64,000 nucleotides of DNA from Cristatella mucedo. Lineage: Eukaryota > Bryozoa > Phylactolaemata > Cristatellidae. Location of the stretch: NCBI GenBank assembly GCA_009760855.2, contig WPIO01000010.1, forward strand, positions 2,009,001-2,073,000, written 5' to 3'. The stretch's first letter is position 1. Each line of letters opens with the position of its first letter. This document shows, one piece after another, positions 24,351 to 37,085 of this stretch. The notes under the pieces were generated by a model. That model did not search any database. It was not told the DNA's origin and saw only the letters and a program-made list of their open reading frames with translations. The position numbers and the translations under genes were made by a program.

Positions 24351-25032
24351 TAGGTTAACCTTGATCGCAACAAGCAAGGCTTGTACTGATAGAAGAACTG
24401 AATGTCTTACATCTAAATCATCCGATGCTGTTTTCTCATTTATGCTGCAATGATTAGCAAAAAATGGCTAATTACAGGACAGTGGGTAGACCTAGTGCAG
24501 CGATTCTCTAAGCTACGCGCATCGAAAATAGGTGAAGAAGGAATAAACTCAGCTGAGCTGAGCAGCAATCTGCGACTACTGTAAGTATTTTAATGACTGT
24601 TTGGTGAGTCTCGGCGGAGATGTAGCCTGACGTCTAGAGAAAATAAAATATTAATTTTGTATAAATGAAACATCGCAGCTAGCCTGAAGTCTGCTGAAAC
24701 GGCTGAGACTATTACGAGTCAGGAAAATTCACGTGCCAAATATAGCAGCAGAAATGCAAGAAATGTGGTAAATCTCGTGAATTTCAAGGCTGAAAAGGTG
24801 ACCATATGTAGCACACGTGCAGGCCACAGCTGAAGCTCCATGTGGTGAAATCTTAAGATATGTTATACGGCTTGAGGAGCCTGATTTCGTGATTTATATG
24901 AGAGTACGGAAATGGCTGCAGGTAACACGGAGATCTGTGTGTTGGATTTAGATTTGACCGAAGATGAGAGTATCAAAGCCATCATCACTCCATCACTGGT
25001 TATTACCGCTGCCAGGCTTATGAACTGCGATT
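24351..25032. other. No supported gene
   Basis: No recognisable gene or repeat. The left end may hold further decayed L2 sequence. Confidence 0.35.
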
Positions 25033-25082
25033 AAAATAAATAAATAAATAAATAAATAAATATATATATATATATATATATG
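25033..25082. repeat. (TAAA)n-(TA)n compound microsatellite
   Basis: About seven TAAA units run directly into about ten TA units. This looks like an A-rich retroposon tail, but I could not identify an element next to it. Confidence 0.85.
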
Positions 25083-25699
25083 TACATATACAGCTTCTCA
25101 TATGCCTTTCAGTGTGACAGTTACAAATCGAAGAACTGCTAAGCAGCTTGTCTGTTGAACTGGTGCTGATAAAGCTGCTTTGACTCTTTATGACCTTACT
25201 GATGGGCGTACTGATGGGGTCATCATACGATCGTACCATCGCTACGATCGCGTACCATCGCTACGAGGAGACGTTGAGATAAGAGAAACCATCGAGAAAC
25301 CGGTCTCCCCGCTGAGCAGATGTGAGATATTTTAGACGGACGCCATACTTCTATGACGTATTATTGTTAGCCGATGCCTTGCTATTACGAAGACGATTAT
25401 TGCTGGTCCGTCTTATAATTTTTTTGTGAGTGAAGCTGCGTTTCTGAAAGTCAGTCATTTAAAAAAAGCTGTTTCGCGTTTTCAATTTTAAAATAAGAGC
25501 TGTTAATAGCTATTTGTCACTGTTTTTCCCCATTTTACACTAATTTTACGGTCAAAAACTTATTTTTGTGATGAACGAAGTTTTACTACATATCTTCCGT
25601 GATAAGTTCTAAATAAATTAATTTTTACTTCATTTAATAATATTTTAAGAGTACAAGTGCATTGACTTGTCTGATAGAAGAGATTATTAGTAAAGAAAT
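25083..25699. other. No supported gene
   Basis: AT-rich; CGTACCATCGCTACGA is tandemly repeated near 25232-25265. Nothing else is recognisable. Confidence 0.4.
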
Positions 25700-27391
25700 T
25701 CGTACAGATCAAAATAAACCTTTCGACGTCCGTTGATGTCGGTTTAATGAACAGAGTTTTGCTATAAATTTCTGGAGATTTTCAGTGCACTGACCAGAGT
25801 TTCTGAAAAAGCTTGAATTCAGACTTCTGCCATTTGAAACTATTTTGCTCTCCTACTGCAATTGGTGATCTATCTTTTTGAAGCAACGAAGTCGATTCAT
25901 CTTGAAGAGACAAGTTCACACTTTCAGCGTCATTTGATGACTATTCGACGACAACTCCTACATAGTTGACTCCAAATACACGCTAAATTTCCTGCAAACA
26001 ATAGCCTAGTTTTGATGGCGCGACAGATGGATCTTTGACACTCCTCAAGAGGTTCACGACATCCTTGTTCAATCGCTCACCAACGCACAATTAAATTCTT
26101 TCCCGACCTTGGTACTAATATATCATTATTTATGTTAGAGAGCTTGTTGACCATGAATTTTTATATTATGTCAGCACTCATCAACGTCGCGTTTTCTCGA
26201 CTTAAGGCCTTAACAGCAAGTTTCACTGGTTTTATTGCAATCGGGATAGTTTTGAGAGGGTCCACATTTAATGTCTTAACCATTTCCAGTGCCCCGAATT
26301 TGGTTAGTGTCTCGTGGATGGCGACTTCAGTCGTTCCTAGCGGCTTCAATATTGTTGTGACGGAGTTTCAGCGCGTATTCTCGTCAAGCTGCAGTTTAAT
26401 CTCGCGTTCTGACTCAGCTTTTACTTTGGATTGAAGAAATTATTTAGAACAGTTGATTTTTTGATGAACTAGAAAAGCTTTAGCGATTTCGTGAGCACAT
26501 TGTGGCAATCGACGTTTCCTTCTATCTGCTTCAAAATTGTTCATTTTTATTAATATCGTCACTATGTCGGTTTAAATCGTTCATCTCAATACGCTTCTTC
26601 TAGTGCAACGTGCACATACTCCAAGGTGCAGACTATGGCTTACGTACAATTATCCGATGGCATCTATGTGGCTAATGCATTTCTTATTTACTGCAGCGCC
26701 TTCCTAAGTAAATTCCGCCAAATTTATCTCCACGAAATTCTAAAAACGCTCCAATACTGTTTCATTGATTTGACCCTATCGAGAGAGCAGTTCGTGAGCC
26801 AAATATGCAAAAAAGACCCGTCTTGATTGTTGTTTTATCGCCGCTATAAATCACAAATGTTGACTCCAAAGAATCGACGTCCTCTCACGGTTGTGTAGTC
26901 ATCCACATTCATGTTAAATTTAACTCCACTCTCGAATTTTCCTTGATGTCGGCAATCACTTTGTTTCTCTTGTCTTCATAATCATAATGCACCAGCTTCA
27001 TCAAATCGCTTTCGCTCGTTGGAAGTTTGAATACGTTCCGTGAGATTGACTGCCGTATATACTTGTTTCTAGTAATAGCTCTAATCAACATTCCATCAGC
27101 AGCCAGATCATTAACAATCTCCTTCAGACTATTTCGCCCAAGGAAATTGACTATTGGTTTTGTTCTTTTACTGTTCACGGGCTCTTCCTTGCATGTACAC
27201 CCTTCAGATGGTTTATCAAAATCGATTCCATTTATTTTCAGATTATTCTTCAACTTTGTCATTGAGTTTCCAGAACATTTGATGATTTTATTGCTCCATC
27301 CACATTGACCTTCGAGCTCTTCTGTAATTGCATTCTTTTGTTTTGCGGCGTACTCCCAAACTGTATACATGGCTGAAGAGAAAAATAGCAT
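25700..27391 (-). pseudogene. hAT-family transposase, broken
   Basis: On the minus strand the parts come in hAT order. Near the start, VWEYAAKQKNAI and then CGWSNKIIKCSGNSMTKLKN resemble a BED zinc finger (pattern C-x2-C ... SGNTTNLRRHL), with the second Cys and the His replaced. Next comes a helix-rich block (about 27150-26950). Then VELNLT, a stop at 26909, and MNVDDYTTVRGRRFFGVNI matches the hAT LTLDxWTSxxxxxYLGVTxH block, whose catalytic Asp and Trp region is altered. At 26349-26161, TEVAIHETLTKFGALEMVKT and IPIAIKPVKLAVKALSRENA match the downstream V-A-L-S-x-E region. Several stops and frameshifts make this a fossil. Its 3' part after about 26.1 kb is hard to follow. I could not identify terminal inverted repeats or the 8-bp target duplication. 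Confidence 0.7.
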
Positions 27392-28569
27392 TTGTCAATG
27401 CCACAAGATCAATTTGATTAATATTTTGCTAAAAGTTTGCAAAATCCGCACTTTAATTATAGTTTATGGCCAATCTAATAAGAATCATTATAGCAAGTCA
27501 CTAACACGATCAAAAGAAATTTTTAACATTTGCTTTTCATTACATACTTCATACCCAAAGTGAACGTTGGAGCTTCAGTTGTAGTATCTTTTTTAAATTT
27601 TTATTGGAAGCAGTAAGACAGTTGTTTGCATTTTTATTTTGTGCGAAAAAGAGATCTTATGCTGTTATCGTTAAACAGTTACCGGAAATCCTAGAATAGT
27701 TACTTAAAACTTGTTGTGGAGGGGTGAATCTCTTTCTATTTCGTGTCATTATGTCAAGTGACTTCTTATGTTATGTCATTGTCAATTTTACGTGGTGAAT
27801 GTCATACTGTGATCTCAGCCTGTGCCTGCACGTCACCCGACTTAGTGATGTTACTACCTTGGCAGTTTCCAAGTCAGCGTGTAGTAAAATGCAAGTAGTT
27901 TGGTCTTCCTTATCCAAATTGAAGTAACTTAATTGTTCAATTTCTACTTTTTAAAGTCTGCCCTTGAGTGAGTGTATGCGCAATTGAAAGCTTTGCTAGA
28001 CATTACTCATTTTAGCGAGGATAAGATGGAATCGGCGAGAATAGAGCAATGAACATATGTCGAAGACAGGGGTGCTTATCCGACGGTGCAATGAGCTTGG
28101 TCCTCCTCATTTTGTGCGCGCTAATCAGGTTTTAATCGAGGTCTCGTTTTGAGATCGCTTCAAGTAGCGCATGCAACAAGGCTGTAGCTAAGGGAGTTCG
28201 CTTCTCAGCAGCCAAGTTTTGTGTTTGCCGAATGAGCACCAGCGAAGTCGAGGCTTTAGAAAGAGCACCAGAACCCCGATTCTACGTTCGACGGTAGTGA
28301 AAATAACGAGGAGACGGCGTCAAGAAACTGATGCGAAGAAGGCGCGTGTGAATCGCTACTATCATTTTCGAGGAGGCTGACCGTGGGAGTTGCCAAACCG
28401 GGTAAAAGCCAGCGCATGCTGCAGACGCTTATGTTACTTTTTTTTTTATTATCAACGCTGAGGCTAGCTCCTGTTTACTTAGTTGGAAAAAAACGTGAGC
28501 ATGCTTAGTTCGGCACATTTAGATTGGAGTTGAATTGCTGAAGATTCCTGATTTCTTTAGTCACTACGA
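27392..28569. other. No supported gene
   Basis: No recognisable gene or repeat. It may include the 5' end of the hAT element. Confidence 0.4.
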
Positions 28570-31270
28570 ACATGGCAGTGCTCGGGTTCGACGAATCACC
28601 GCAATCCATCGAGATCCAGTCTAATAAGGCTAACATCGACCAGACATTAGCGTTGCCGAGCTCAAATTTTAGCTCTAATTGTAGTAGACGTTTAGTTTTA
28701 TCTATCCACTAAATTTCACGTCGCTGCGCCCACGCGAACTTATGCAAACGAGCTTTGACGCCGGACGCTTGTACCGCAATCCATTCCAGTTCCCTCAAAT
28801 CCACCACAAATCAGCTGCGCACAGCTCCGAAAAGTTTGAAATATCAAACTACGTTACACGTTCAATATACCCAGAGATTTTCGCGTGATTCCGCTTACGC
28901 ATTCTCACAAAGTCTACTGAAATACATTACAGTGGCCCAGGCCAATACAAATGCAATCCACTGCATTCCACCATGAAACAAAAGAAATCCTGTTCGGAAA
29001 GTTCCTTTTTGATTGCATATGACAGCACACTCTGCGAAAATTGCACTTAATTTTTTTAATTTGCGTTGGCACGGCCGTTCTCGTGCAATGTGCTGTAATC
29101 GACTGCAGTAGCCCGGGCCAAAACCACAATCCTCTTCAATCCACCAAATACACCACAAAAAATCAAAATAGATTGCGCAGAGCTTCAGTTTACATATTAA
29201 ATTGCACCGTGCTGTGTGCACAACACGTAAAATAAAACAAATTGTGCATCCTTGCAGTGTGGTTATGGGTACCAATCGCCCGAAATGACCTGGGAAACTA
29301 CAGAAACCACTCTATTTCACTACAAATCATCCTCAAATCGCCATCACGAAGCTCTAATTGATATTGCGTATAGAAATAGACTCAGCTGATTTCAACATGC
29401 ACCCACACAATTTCGCTCCATTGTGCACACGCTTTCTCATGCAATGAATTGCAATCGACTGAAACGGCCCGGTCCGATACCTCACTCCGCCAAACTTCTC
29501 TGCAATCCACCGCACAGCGACCAGAACGCGTACACTAGAAGCTCTACTTATGATTGTACACTGCTCTACTCTTCGACTATTGTGTACTCGCGCATATCTT
29601 CACTGTAATGGCCTCGACCATTCTGCACCAATGCACTGCAATCGACTGCAACTGTCCGGGCAAGTACGTCAATCCACCACAGCCCACCGCAAAATGACCA
29701 GAATATGTACACTTTAAGCTCTAATAGTGATTGCACGTTGCTCTAATCTTTGATTATTGTGTAATCGCACAATTTCCCTGCAATTGCCTCAAACATTCGG
29801 CACCAATGCACTCAGTACAATTGACTACAATGGCCAGGGCCAATTCCACAATCAGCACCAATATGATGCAAAATGCCCTGAAATCGGGTTTCGAAATGCT
29901 CCAATTTTGAATGCATGTTAAAATGCACACTGTTTAAGGTAAACCTCATTATTTGAAGCAATTGCGCTCGTGCAATTTCGGGCAGTGTACGGCAATCTAC
30001 GGCAACGGCTCAACTCGAAGCAGCAATCCACTACAATCCGTGGCAAGTCGACCATAAATTGGCTGCACGAAGTGTCAATTGTCAGTCGCATTTTACATTT
30101 CTGTGTGCTAGAAGTAAAATCGTAAGACTTTCAAGCTATTTTGCACGTTAATTGTCAACAATGCACGGCAATCGACCGCAATGGCAGGGACTAAAACCGC
30201 AATCCATGGCAAATCGACAAGAAATCGGCTGCACCAAACTCCAATTCTCATTCCACGTAACATCTCACTTCGCTCGCACATATTTTAACCCGCTCTAATC
30301 ATTCAATCTTGGGCAATGGACGGCAACAGACGGCAATGGCCCGGGCAAATACGGCAATCTATTATGATCCATCGCAAATCATTGGGAAGTGACTAGGCTA
30401 AGATTAAATTTATCTTACCTGTCACAGTGAACTGTGTTTAAAGTGTAATCACATCCTTTCAACCAAACGCGAACGTACAATCGCGAGCAATAAATGGCAA
30501 TCGACCGCAATGGCCCGGGCAAATACCCCAACTCGCGGTAAATTGACGAGAGATTGGTAGTGCGAAGCCTAAATTATCATTACATATAACACTCCGCTGC
30601 GTCCAATGTAAAACCGTGGCATTTTTAAGATGCTTTGCTCGTTAACTGTCAGCAATGCACGCCAATCCACAGCAATGGTAGGGGCCGATAGCCTAATCCG
30701 GGGAAAATTGACAGGATTGGCTGCAATAAACTGCCACTCGCATTCCACGTAACATGTACCTGTGCAAGCGCACAATTTTCACCCATTGTGCGCGTTCAAT
30801 CGACGGCAACGCACGGCAATTGACGGCAATGGCCCAGAGAAATACGCCAATCCACAACGGTCCTTTACAAACGGACCGACAGTTGCTGAGAGAAGCGCCA
30901 GCTTTTCTTGCGTATTGCACTACACTGCTTTAAAAGTGCAACCCCATCTTTTTAAACAATCGACAAAGACACAATCGAGGGCATTGCACGGCAATCGACG
31001 GCAATGACCCGGCCTCTACCGCAATATGTTTCAAATTTGCTGGAAATCGGCTGCTTGAATTTGTAATGATCCTACCACATAAAGCTCACTGTGGGCGCAC
31101 ATACTGTCATTTTCCGCGTTCAACCTTGGGTAATGCATGGCAATCGACGGCAATTGCCCCGGACAATACAGCAATCTATGATTGTCTGCTGCAATTAAAT
31201 ACAAAGCTGGTGGGACAAGATCCGCAATCGAAGGCAACGGTCTAGGAACATACGGAAATCTATCCGTCGT
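28570..31270. repeat. Satellite-like array, period about 170 bp, about 14-16 units
   Basis: A landmark close to CAATCGACxGCAATGGCCCG recurs near 28930, 29103, 29463, 29643, 29825, 29999, 30178, 30325, 30503, 30668, 30828, 31000 and 31148. Spacings are mostly 160-182 bp, two are about 148, and one double interval has a degenerate unit near 29.28 kb. Between landmarks a second conserved stretch, like AATCGGCTGCACGAAGCTC, follows each time. Units have diverged strongly. Short frames on both strands are by-products. Confidence 0.85.
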
Positions 31271-32350
<1,080 letters not shown>

Positions 32351-32449
32351 CAATACATGTGATATAGCACCCTCAGAGGACTCATTCTCTTTCTATGCAC
32401 TTTACATTTGCTGCACAGGAAGCACGATCGAATTGTTAGTGGTAGCATG

Positions 32450-32728
32450 TGTTGTGTGTGCCTGTTGCTTCTCGGCCACTGGTGTGTGCCCTGCTCTCGG
32501 CGGGTGGTTGGGCGGTTGGCTCGGTGCGGCCTTTGATGTGGGCACGTGGCCCACCACGGTGGCTCACCACGGATGCACTCCCTTATCTGTGGTGAGTCAG
32601 CCCCTAGCTCATACATGTACCCGCTGGGGGAATAAAGACGAGAGTCTCGTTCATCGCTCACGTTCGCCTGCTCGTGTCTTCGTGTCTCCGTGAGACTCCA
32701 CCAGCGCCGGAGACACAGTAACGTAACA
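32450..32728 (+). mobile_element. Solo LTR (279 bp) of an LTR retrotransposon
   Basis: The sequence starts TGTTG and ends GTAACA, so it has the TGTT/AACA terminal inverted repeat of LTRs. It carries an AATAAA at about 32632, as expected upstream of an R/U5 junction. It interrupts the L2 3' UTR exactly: the L2 text GTAGCATG stops at 32449 and resumes with CTGAATAGACAAC after 32732, as seen by comparison with uninterrupted copies at 40.2 and 50.1 kb. The flanks CATG (32446-32449) and CGTG (32729-32732) fit a 4-bp target duplication with one later change. No internal retroviral-type genes are present. Superfamily (for example Gypsy) not determined; orientation is judged from the poly(A) signal. 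Confidence 0.75.
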
Positions 32729-32831
32729 CGTGCTGAATAGACAACCAGAATAACATGATTAGGGGTGACATGCACAGAGGCAGCATGCAAGTGTGCTTAG
32801 TGGCAAAATGCACGGTGTCAGGACGCATAAG

Positions 32832-33028
32832 GACACTACTAACTACCTCAACTGTCCTCCTGACTCTGCTATGCTTCCCACTTTCACTTTGTTGCGTTAG
32901 ACGAAGTCTGTTGGCTACCGAATGCGTACCGAAAGCCGCTTAGGCTGTGAGTGCACTATAGAAAACTCTCCTGCGTAACATCCACGTGGTCTTTATGACT
33001 TTGTGGAGGTACAGACGGAGATACATTA
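32832..33028 (+). mobile_element. LINE-X 3' fragment inside L2
   Basis: It carries the LINE-X 3' end: CTCCTGACTCTGCTATGC, then GAATGCGTACCGAAAGCCGC, TTAGGCTGTGAGTGCACTAT and the terminal GGAGATACATTACAT. The 6-bp target duplication CATAAG flanks it exactly at 32826-32831 and 33029-33034, and the L2 sequence continues on both sides. It is 5'-truncated to about 200 bp. Sister copies lie at 39.1, 55.5 and 62.4 kb. Confidence 0.85.
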
Positions 33029-33081
33029 CATAAGCATGCAAAGGTCGAATTGCAGGGACAAATTAATGCTGTGATAAATAG

Positions 33082-34476
33082 GTGCGTTTTAGTTTCTTTT
33101 TAAATGTGGTCAAGTCAGGAGATGTCGTGACGAAAGTGGGGATCGAGTTCCAGGCTTAAGGAGCATATGAATTAAAGGCATGGTCTCCAAAGGAATTGAG
33201 GTTTAAACAAGGTATTGGTAAACAATTAGATTCCAAAATGCTGGTGGTACGATGCTTAGCCTAGTGGGGCATCAGATCTAATAGGTAGGCCAAAGAATGA
33301 AGGGACCTAGAAGTGAGTGAAAAAACCTTGAAGTCATTGGTCGACTGGGAGCCAATGCAGGTCAGCGAGAAGTGGTGTGATGTGGCAACTGCAACGTTCA
33401 CGACTGACAAGCCTAGCTGCAGAATTTTGCACCAGCTGTAAGCGCCTGAGTGCACCGGCCGGTAGACCAGCAAGTAGTGAGTTACAGAAGTCAAGACGGA
33501 ATGTCACAGATGCATGGACCAATTTAGATGTGGTATTCCTTTCTAAACAAGCACGAATTTAGCAATGCTATGCGGCTGAAAGTAGGCAGACTTGACTATG
33601 AAGCTGATGTGGTCGTCTAGTGGAAGGTCACTTCGGAACATGACACCTAGATTTCGTGCAGATTCAAGAGGAGATATGATGGCAGAACCGATCATTAGCG
33701 GCAGCCTTTCCAATTTCTGAATCACACTTGGTTTGTCTGTAACTACCAAGTTGGTTTTATTGTCATACCATTTAAGAAAGTTTGCTGTCATCCATGTGCG
33801 GATGTCATCAATACATGCAGCAAGGTTGTTGAGAGAATTCGACGTGCTGGAGGTCTGGGAGGAATTAAAGCAAAGATACAACTGATAGTAATCTGTAAAG
33901 AAGTGAAAGCTTATGCTGTGCCTGGCAATTGCATCGGCAAGATAGGGAATATAAACCGTGAAAGGAACTGGACCAAGCACCATACCCCGAGGTAGTCAAT
34001 ATTTCAGAGGTTCCTCGGATGATCTTTGTTCATTCACGTCAGTACTCTGGAGTGTGTCACTGAGTAAGGACCTGGATCATTGCAATGCAGTGCCAGTGAT
34101 CCCCAGTTGAGGTGAAAGGCACCCAAGAAGGACTTAGTGATCGATAGGATCAAAAGCTGCCGAAAGATCCAGCAAAAAAGAGCAGAGATACTCTAAGTTT
34201 GCATTCCTAAGTAGGTCGTTATACAACTAAAGTAATGCTGACTCGGCAGTGATTAGCTCTAAAACCAGACTGAATCTTACTAGCAAGGCTTGAAGTTTCA
34301 ATATATGAGTTCAGCTCGTCTGCCAAGAATCGTTCTGGTGTCTTTGATAGGAACAGTAGAAGTGAGGCTGGGCGGAAGTTGCTCATGTTCTGTCGGTCTG
34401 GTGTCGCTTTCTTGAATAATGGCCTGAATACAGCCTTTTTTGAAAGGGCTGGGACATGACCTGAGGCTACTGACAT
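33082..34476 (-). pseudogene. Reverse transcriptase of the old L2 copy
   Basis: Minus-strand pieces in order: NFRPASLLLFLSKTPERFLA and ELNSYIETSSLASKIQSGFR (34400-34240), the region of the first Asp (degraded, 34.2-34.0 kb), LGPVPFTVYIPYLADAIARH (33975-33915), then HFFTDYYQLYLCF where the open copy has HFYADDTQLYLCF. The YADD catalytic box is therefore destroyed. Downstream pieces (NLGVMFRSDLPLDDHISF, then RLDFCNSLLAGLPAGALRRL) match the open copy closely. Confidence 0.8.
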
Positions 34477-34879
34477 ATTGATGATGTTAGTCTATGCACG
34501 GCAGCTGCAGATCAGTGTATTGTAGAAGCAGCACAGTTGGAATAGGGTCCAGAGGACTATTTGTCTTCTTTGATTAAGACATGAACCTCAGGACGAGGTC
34601 ACTATTGACCTCCTCGAATGTTGAAACTGAGGTGCTGCATGCAATCGAGGGATATGATTTCAGGGGGGATGCTGCCATCTTAGGGATGGACTCCCGGATC
34701 TTATCTATCTTGCTGGCAAATAAGCTAGAGAAGCGATGAGCTAGATCGTCGCAAGGACCACTAGGTAAGGAGCAAACCTGGGGGGCGGTTAAGGAGATGG
34801 TTGATTGCCGACATCAGCATTTTTGGATTGTGCTCCTGTGATTCAGCAATGTTTTTTCCTAGAAGCTAGACTTAGCCTT

Positions 34880-35870
34880 GCTAGGATTGGTTAGTATGAT
34901 CCACATTAGTCATCGCACGCCTGCTGATGGACAGTCGTGCCTGATCTCTAGTGTACGCTTTTTCAAGCTGAGCTTTGCAGACCTGGCTAGTTTAATGGCT
35001 GTGGTAAACGATAGGCCGCCTGCGCGAGGGTGCACAGTGCGCTTAGTCGGGGGTGAAAAATCGTCGAGCGTGTCAGCTAATTCGTGCTGTAGCAATCTAC
35101 CAACGATAAAAGGTCGGAAGGCGTATTGAGCAGCAGAGGTGAAGCAGCTATCCTAGCATGGACAGCATCGATGTCAAGGGTCTTGAGCTTTAGCGATTCA
35201 CATGTTATTTTAAATGTGGAGGAGGAGGGCAAACCTTGTAGACTGAATGAGATCTGCAAGTGGTCAGATAAGCAGGTAATAATGGTTGATACCATAGTGC
35301 AGTTGTATGAGAACATTCGGTCGAGTGTGTGACCCTTGATGTGAGTAGGGCCATTCAAATTAGCCACAAGAGACAATGAGTCAGTCAGTCCACGAAATTC
35401 AGTGACGAAGGCGTCAGTGAAGTTATCGGAATGAATTTAAAATCACCCTAGCGAATAAAGATCGATTTCTTGCACACTTAATCGAAATGATATCCGAGAT
35501 AAAGGAGGACTTGGTTCCTGGTGGGCGATGGACAGCTACGACCATCGGTAGCTTGTTGTCGGGTGCCATCAAGACAATAGATTCGATAGACTGCTTCGAG
35601 GGTTCTACAAACGGCTTGAAGTTGAAGTTCGAGCCTGCAATATTAGCAACTCTACCAACAGGTGTGGTTGATTAAAGAAGCGTAAAAGAAAGAGAAACCA
35701 GCCGGGGTAGCGCCTTTAATTGTCGGGAAGTTTACCGATTTCAGTCAAGTTTCGGTCAGGGCTAGCAGGTCGAGATCTTTTTCAGAAATAAGGTCGCTTA
35801 TTACTGGGTCTTTCTTACACATTGAGAGAGGATTCTAAAGAGAAGCATTTAGTTGAGCCACCGGAGCTAT
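34880..35870 (-). pseudogene. Endonuclease (AP-like) domain remnant of the old L2 copy
   Basis: The clearest piece, on the minus strand at 35350-35240, reads GPTHIKGHTLDRMFSYN and then CLSDHLQISFSL. These match the THxxGNxLDL and SDHxxI motifs at the C-terminal end of the APE-type endonucleases of CR1/L2 LINEs. The His of SDH, a catalytic residue in this family, is kept. Farther 5', DRNLTEIGKLPDN (about 35750) and VGRVANIAGSNFNFKPFVEP (about 35670-35610) fit the N-terminal half, with stops between. The linker KRTVHPRAGGLSFTTAIKLA (35040-34980) resembles the usual PWxxxxLRxAK stretch. Confidence 0.65.
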
Positions 35871-36019
35871 AACAGGCCTGATGACTACTAAGTCGGAGAG
35901 ATTCACAGTAACGCTCGAGGGAGAACGTGCTTAGCGGCTCGAGACAATGTTAGGAATACCAAACGAGTGGGAACTCAGCTCGCAGCTCCCGCCAAACGAG
36001 CGGCGTCTCAGCTCACGGC

Positions 36020-36049
36020 CCCGGAAGCCTCCGCAAGGAGGCTTCCGGG
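36020..36049. repeat. Perfect inverted repeat, 13-bp arms
   Basis: CCCGGAAGCCTCC at 36020-36032, loop GCAA, then the exact complement at 36037-36049. GCAA is a GNRA-type tetraloop, so a transcript would fold tightly. It lies just beyond the 5' end of the old L2 copy. Confidence 0.9.
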
Positions 36050-36284
36050 ACGCTTGCCTTTTGTTAAATGCATAATTAACGGATCTTAGCAACCGCAATA
36101 ACATCTAGGAATGCATTTGAACTACAATTACGAAGCGATAATAGGTACGCACGATCGTAACTAGCATGCAGGCCACTAGCCGCCGGTGATTCTAAGGCAG
36201 CCGCAGGCATGGCACACCCAGGAGCCCGAAGCGATAAGCGTTTAGATGTCCATAGGCATGAAATTCCTTACGCGCTACTGTTAA

Positions 36285-36400
36285 TTGTAATAATAATAAT
36301 ACACTTGACATAGTGCCCTCAGAGAACTCGATCTCTTTCTAGACACTTTACATTTGTTGCAAAGGAAGTACGATTGAATGGTTAGTGGCTAAACAACAAA
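36285..36400 (-). mobile_element. L2 3'-end fragment
   Basis: Minus-strand 3' terminus with AAAGTGTCTAGAAAGAGATC, then GAGGGCACTATGTCAAGTGT and a (TTA)n tail at about 36285-36299. About 115 bp remains, so it is severely 5'-truncated. Confidence 0.8.
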
Positions 36401-37085
36401 CAGATAAGCTTTAAACAGTCTTAGCTGTATCAGTTTCCGTATACGATGTTCGCAAGAACTTTGGTTTACGGAAGAATTCTGCAACGGACGAGGAACGTGT
36501 GTAGTGCGCACAAACTGAAGCCTTTAGCAAGGTGTGCTTGCCTGCCCAAACCAGAATTAAGAAACTGGCGATACTAAGATGTGATTCAGCTGCAGCAACC
36601 GGTCTCTTTCATCAAAAGCAAGCACACACTGATGTTAGTAAGACAAGGCCAGTTAGGATTTAATTTAATTTAATTGATGATTTATTACGAAATATTTGCT
36701 TTTTTGCGTATACATCGTCTTTAACTTGTGTTGCTGTGTTTATGTTAAGAACCGTGCTGTGCTCTTTTGTGAACTACAAAAGAACAACTGGAGCCGGGTT
36801 TTATCGTGACGTGACAGTCAAGAACCTGCATCAAGAAACCCTGATTGAAAACGCAGCCGGTCATTGATATTTTTAATTTTCTCTTTCCGAGACAGGTGAA
36901 GCACCTGGAAAGCATGACCAAGGCTGAAAACTTCGGCAGCGAATCTATTTAGGGAGTCCTAACTAATGCAACTATGACAGCAAAGCCCAAAATAACATTC
37001 GGTAACCATAGATCCCCGAACTCATCTTAGTGGCACCGAGATGTGGAGGGTGATGGATGATGCTGTCTGTGTGATGGCATTCTTT
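36401..37085. other. No supported gene
   Basis: No recognisable gene or repeat. Confidence 0.4.

Noticed and set aside
28570..31270. Regularly spaced repeats considered as a CRISPR array
   Set aside because: The spacing is about 170 bp, the repeats are diverged, there are no cas genes, and the window is eukaryotic.
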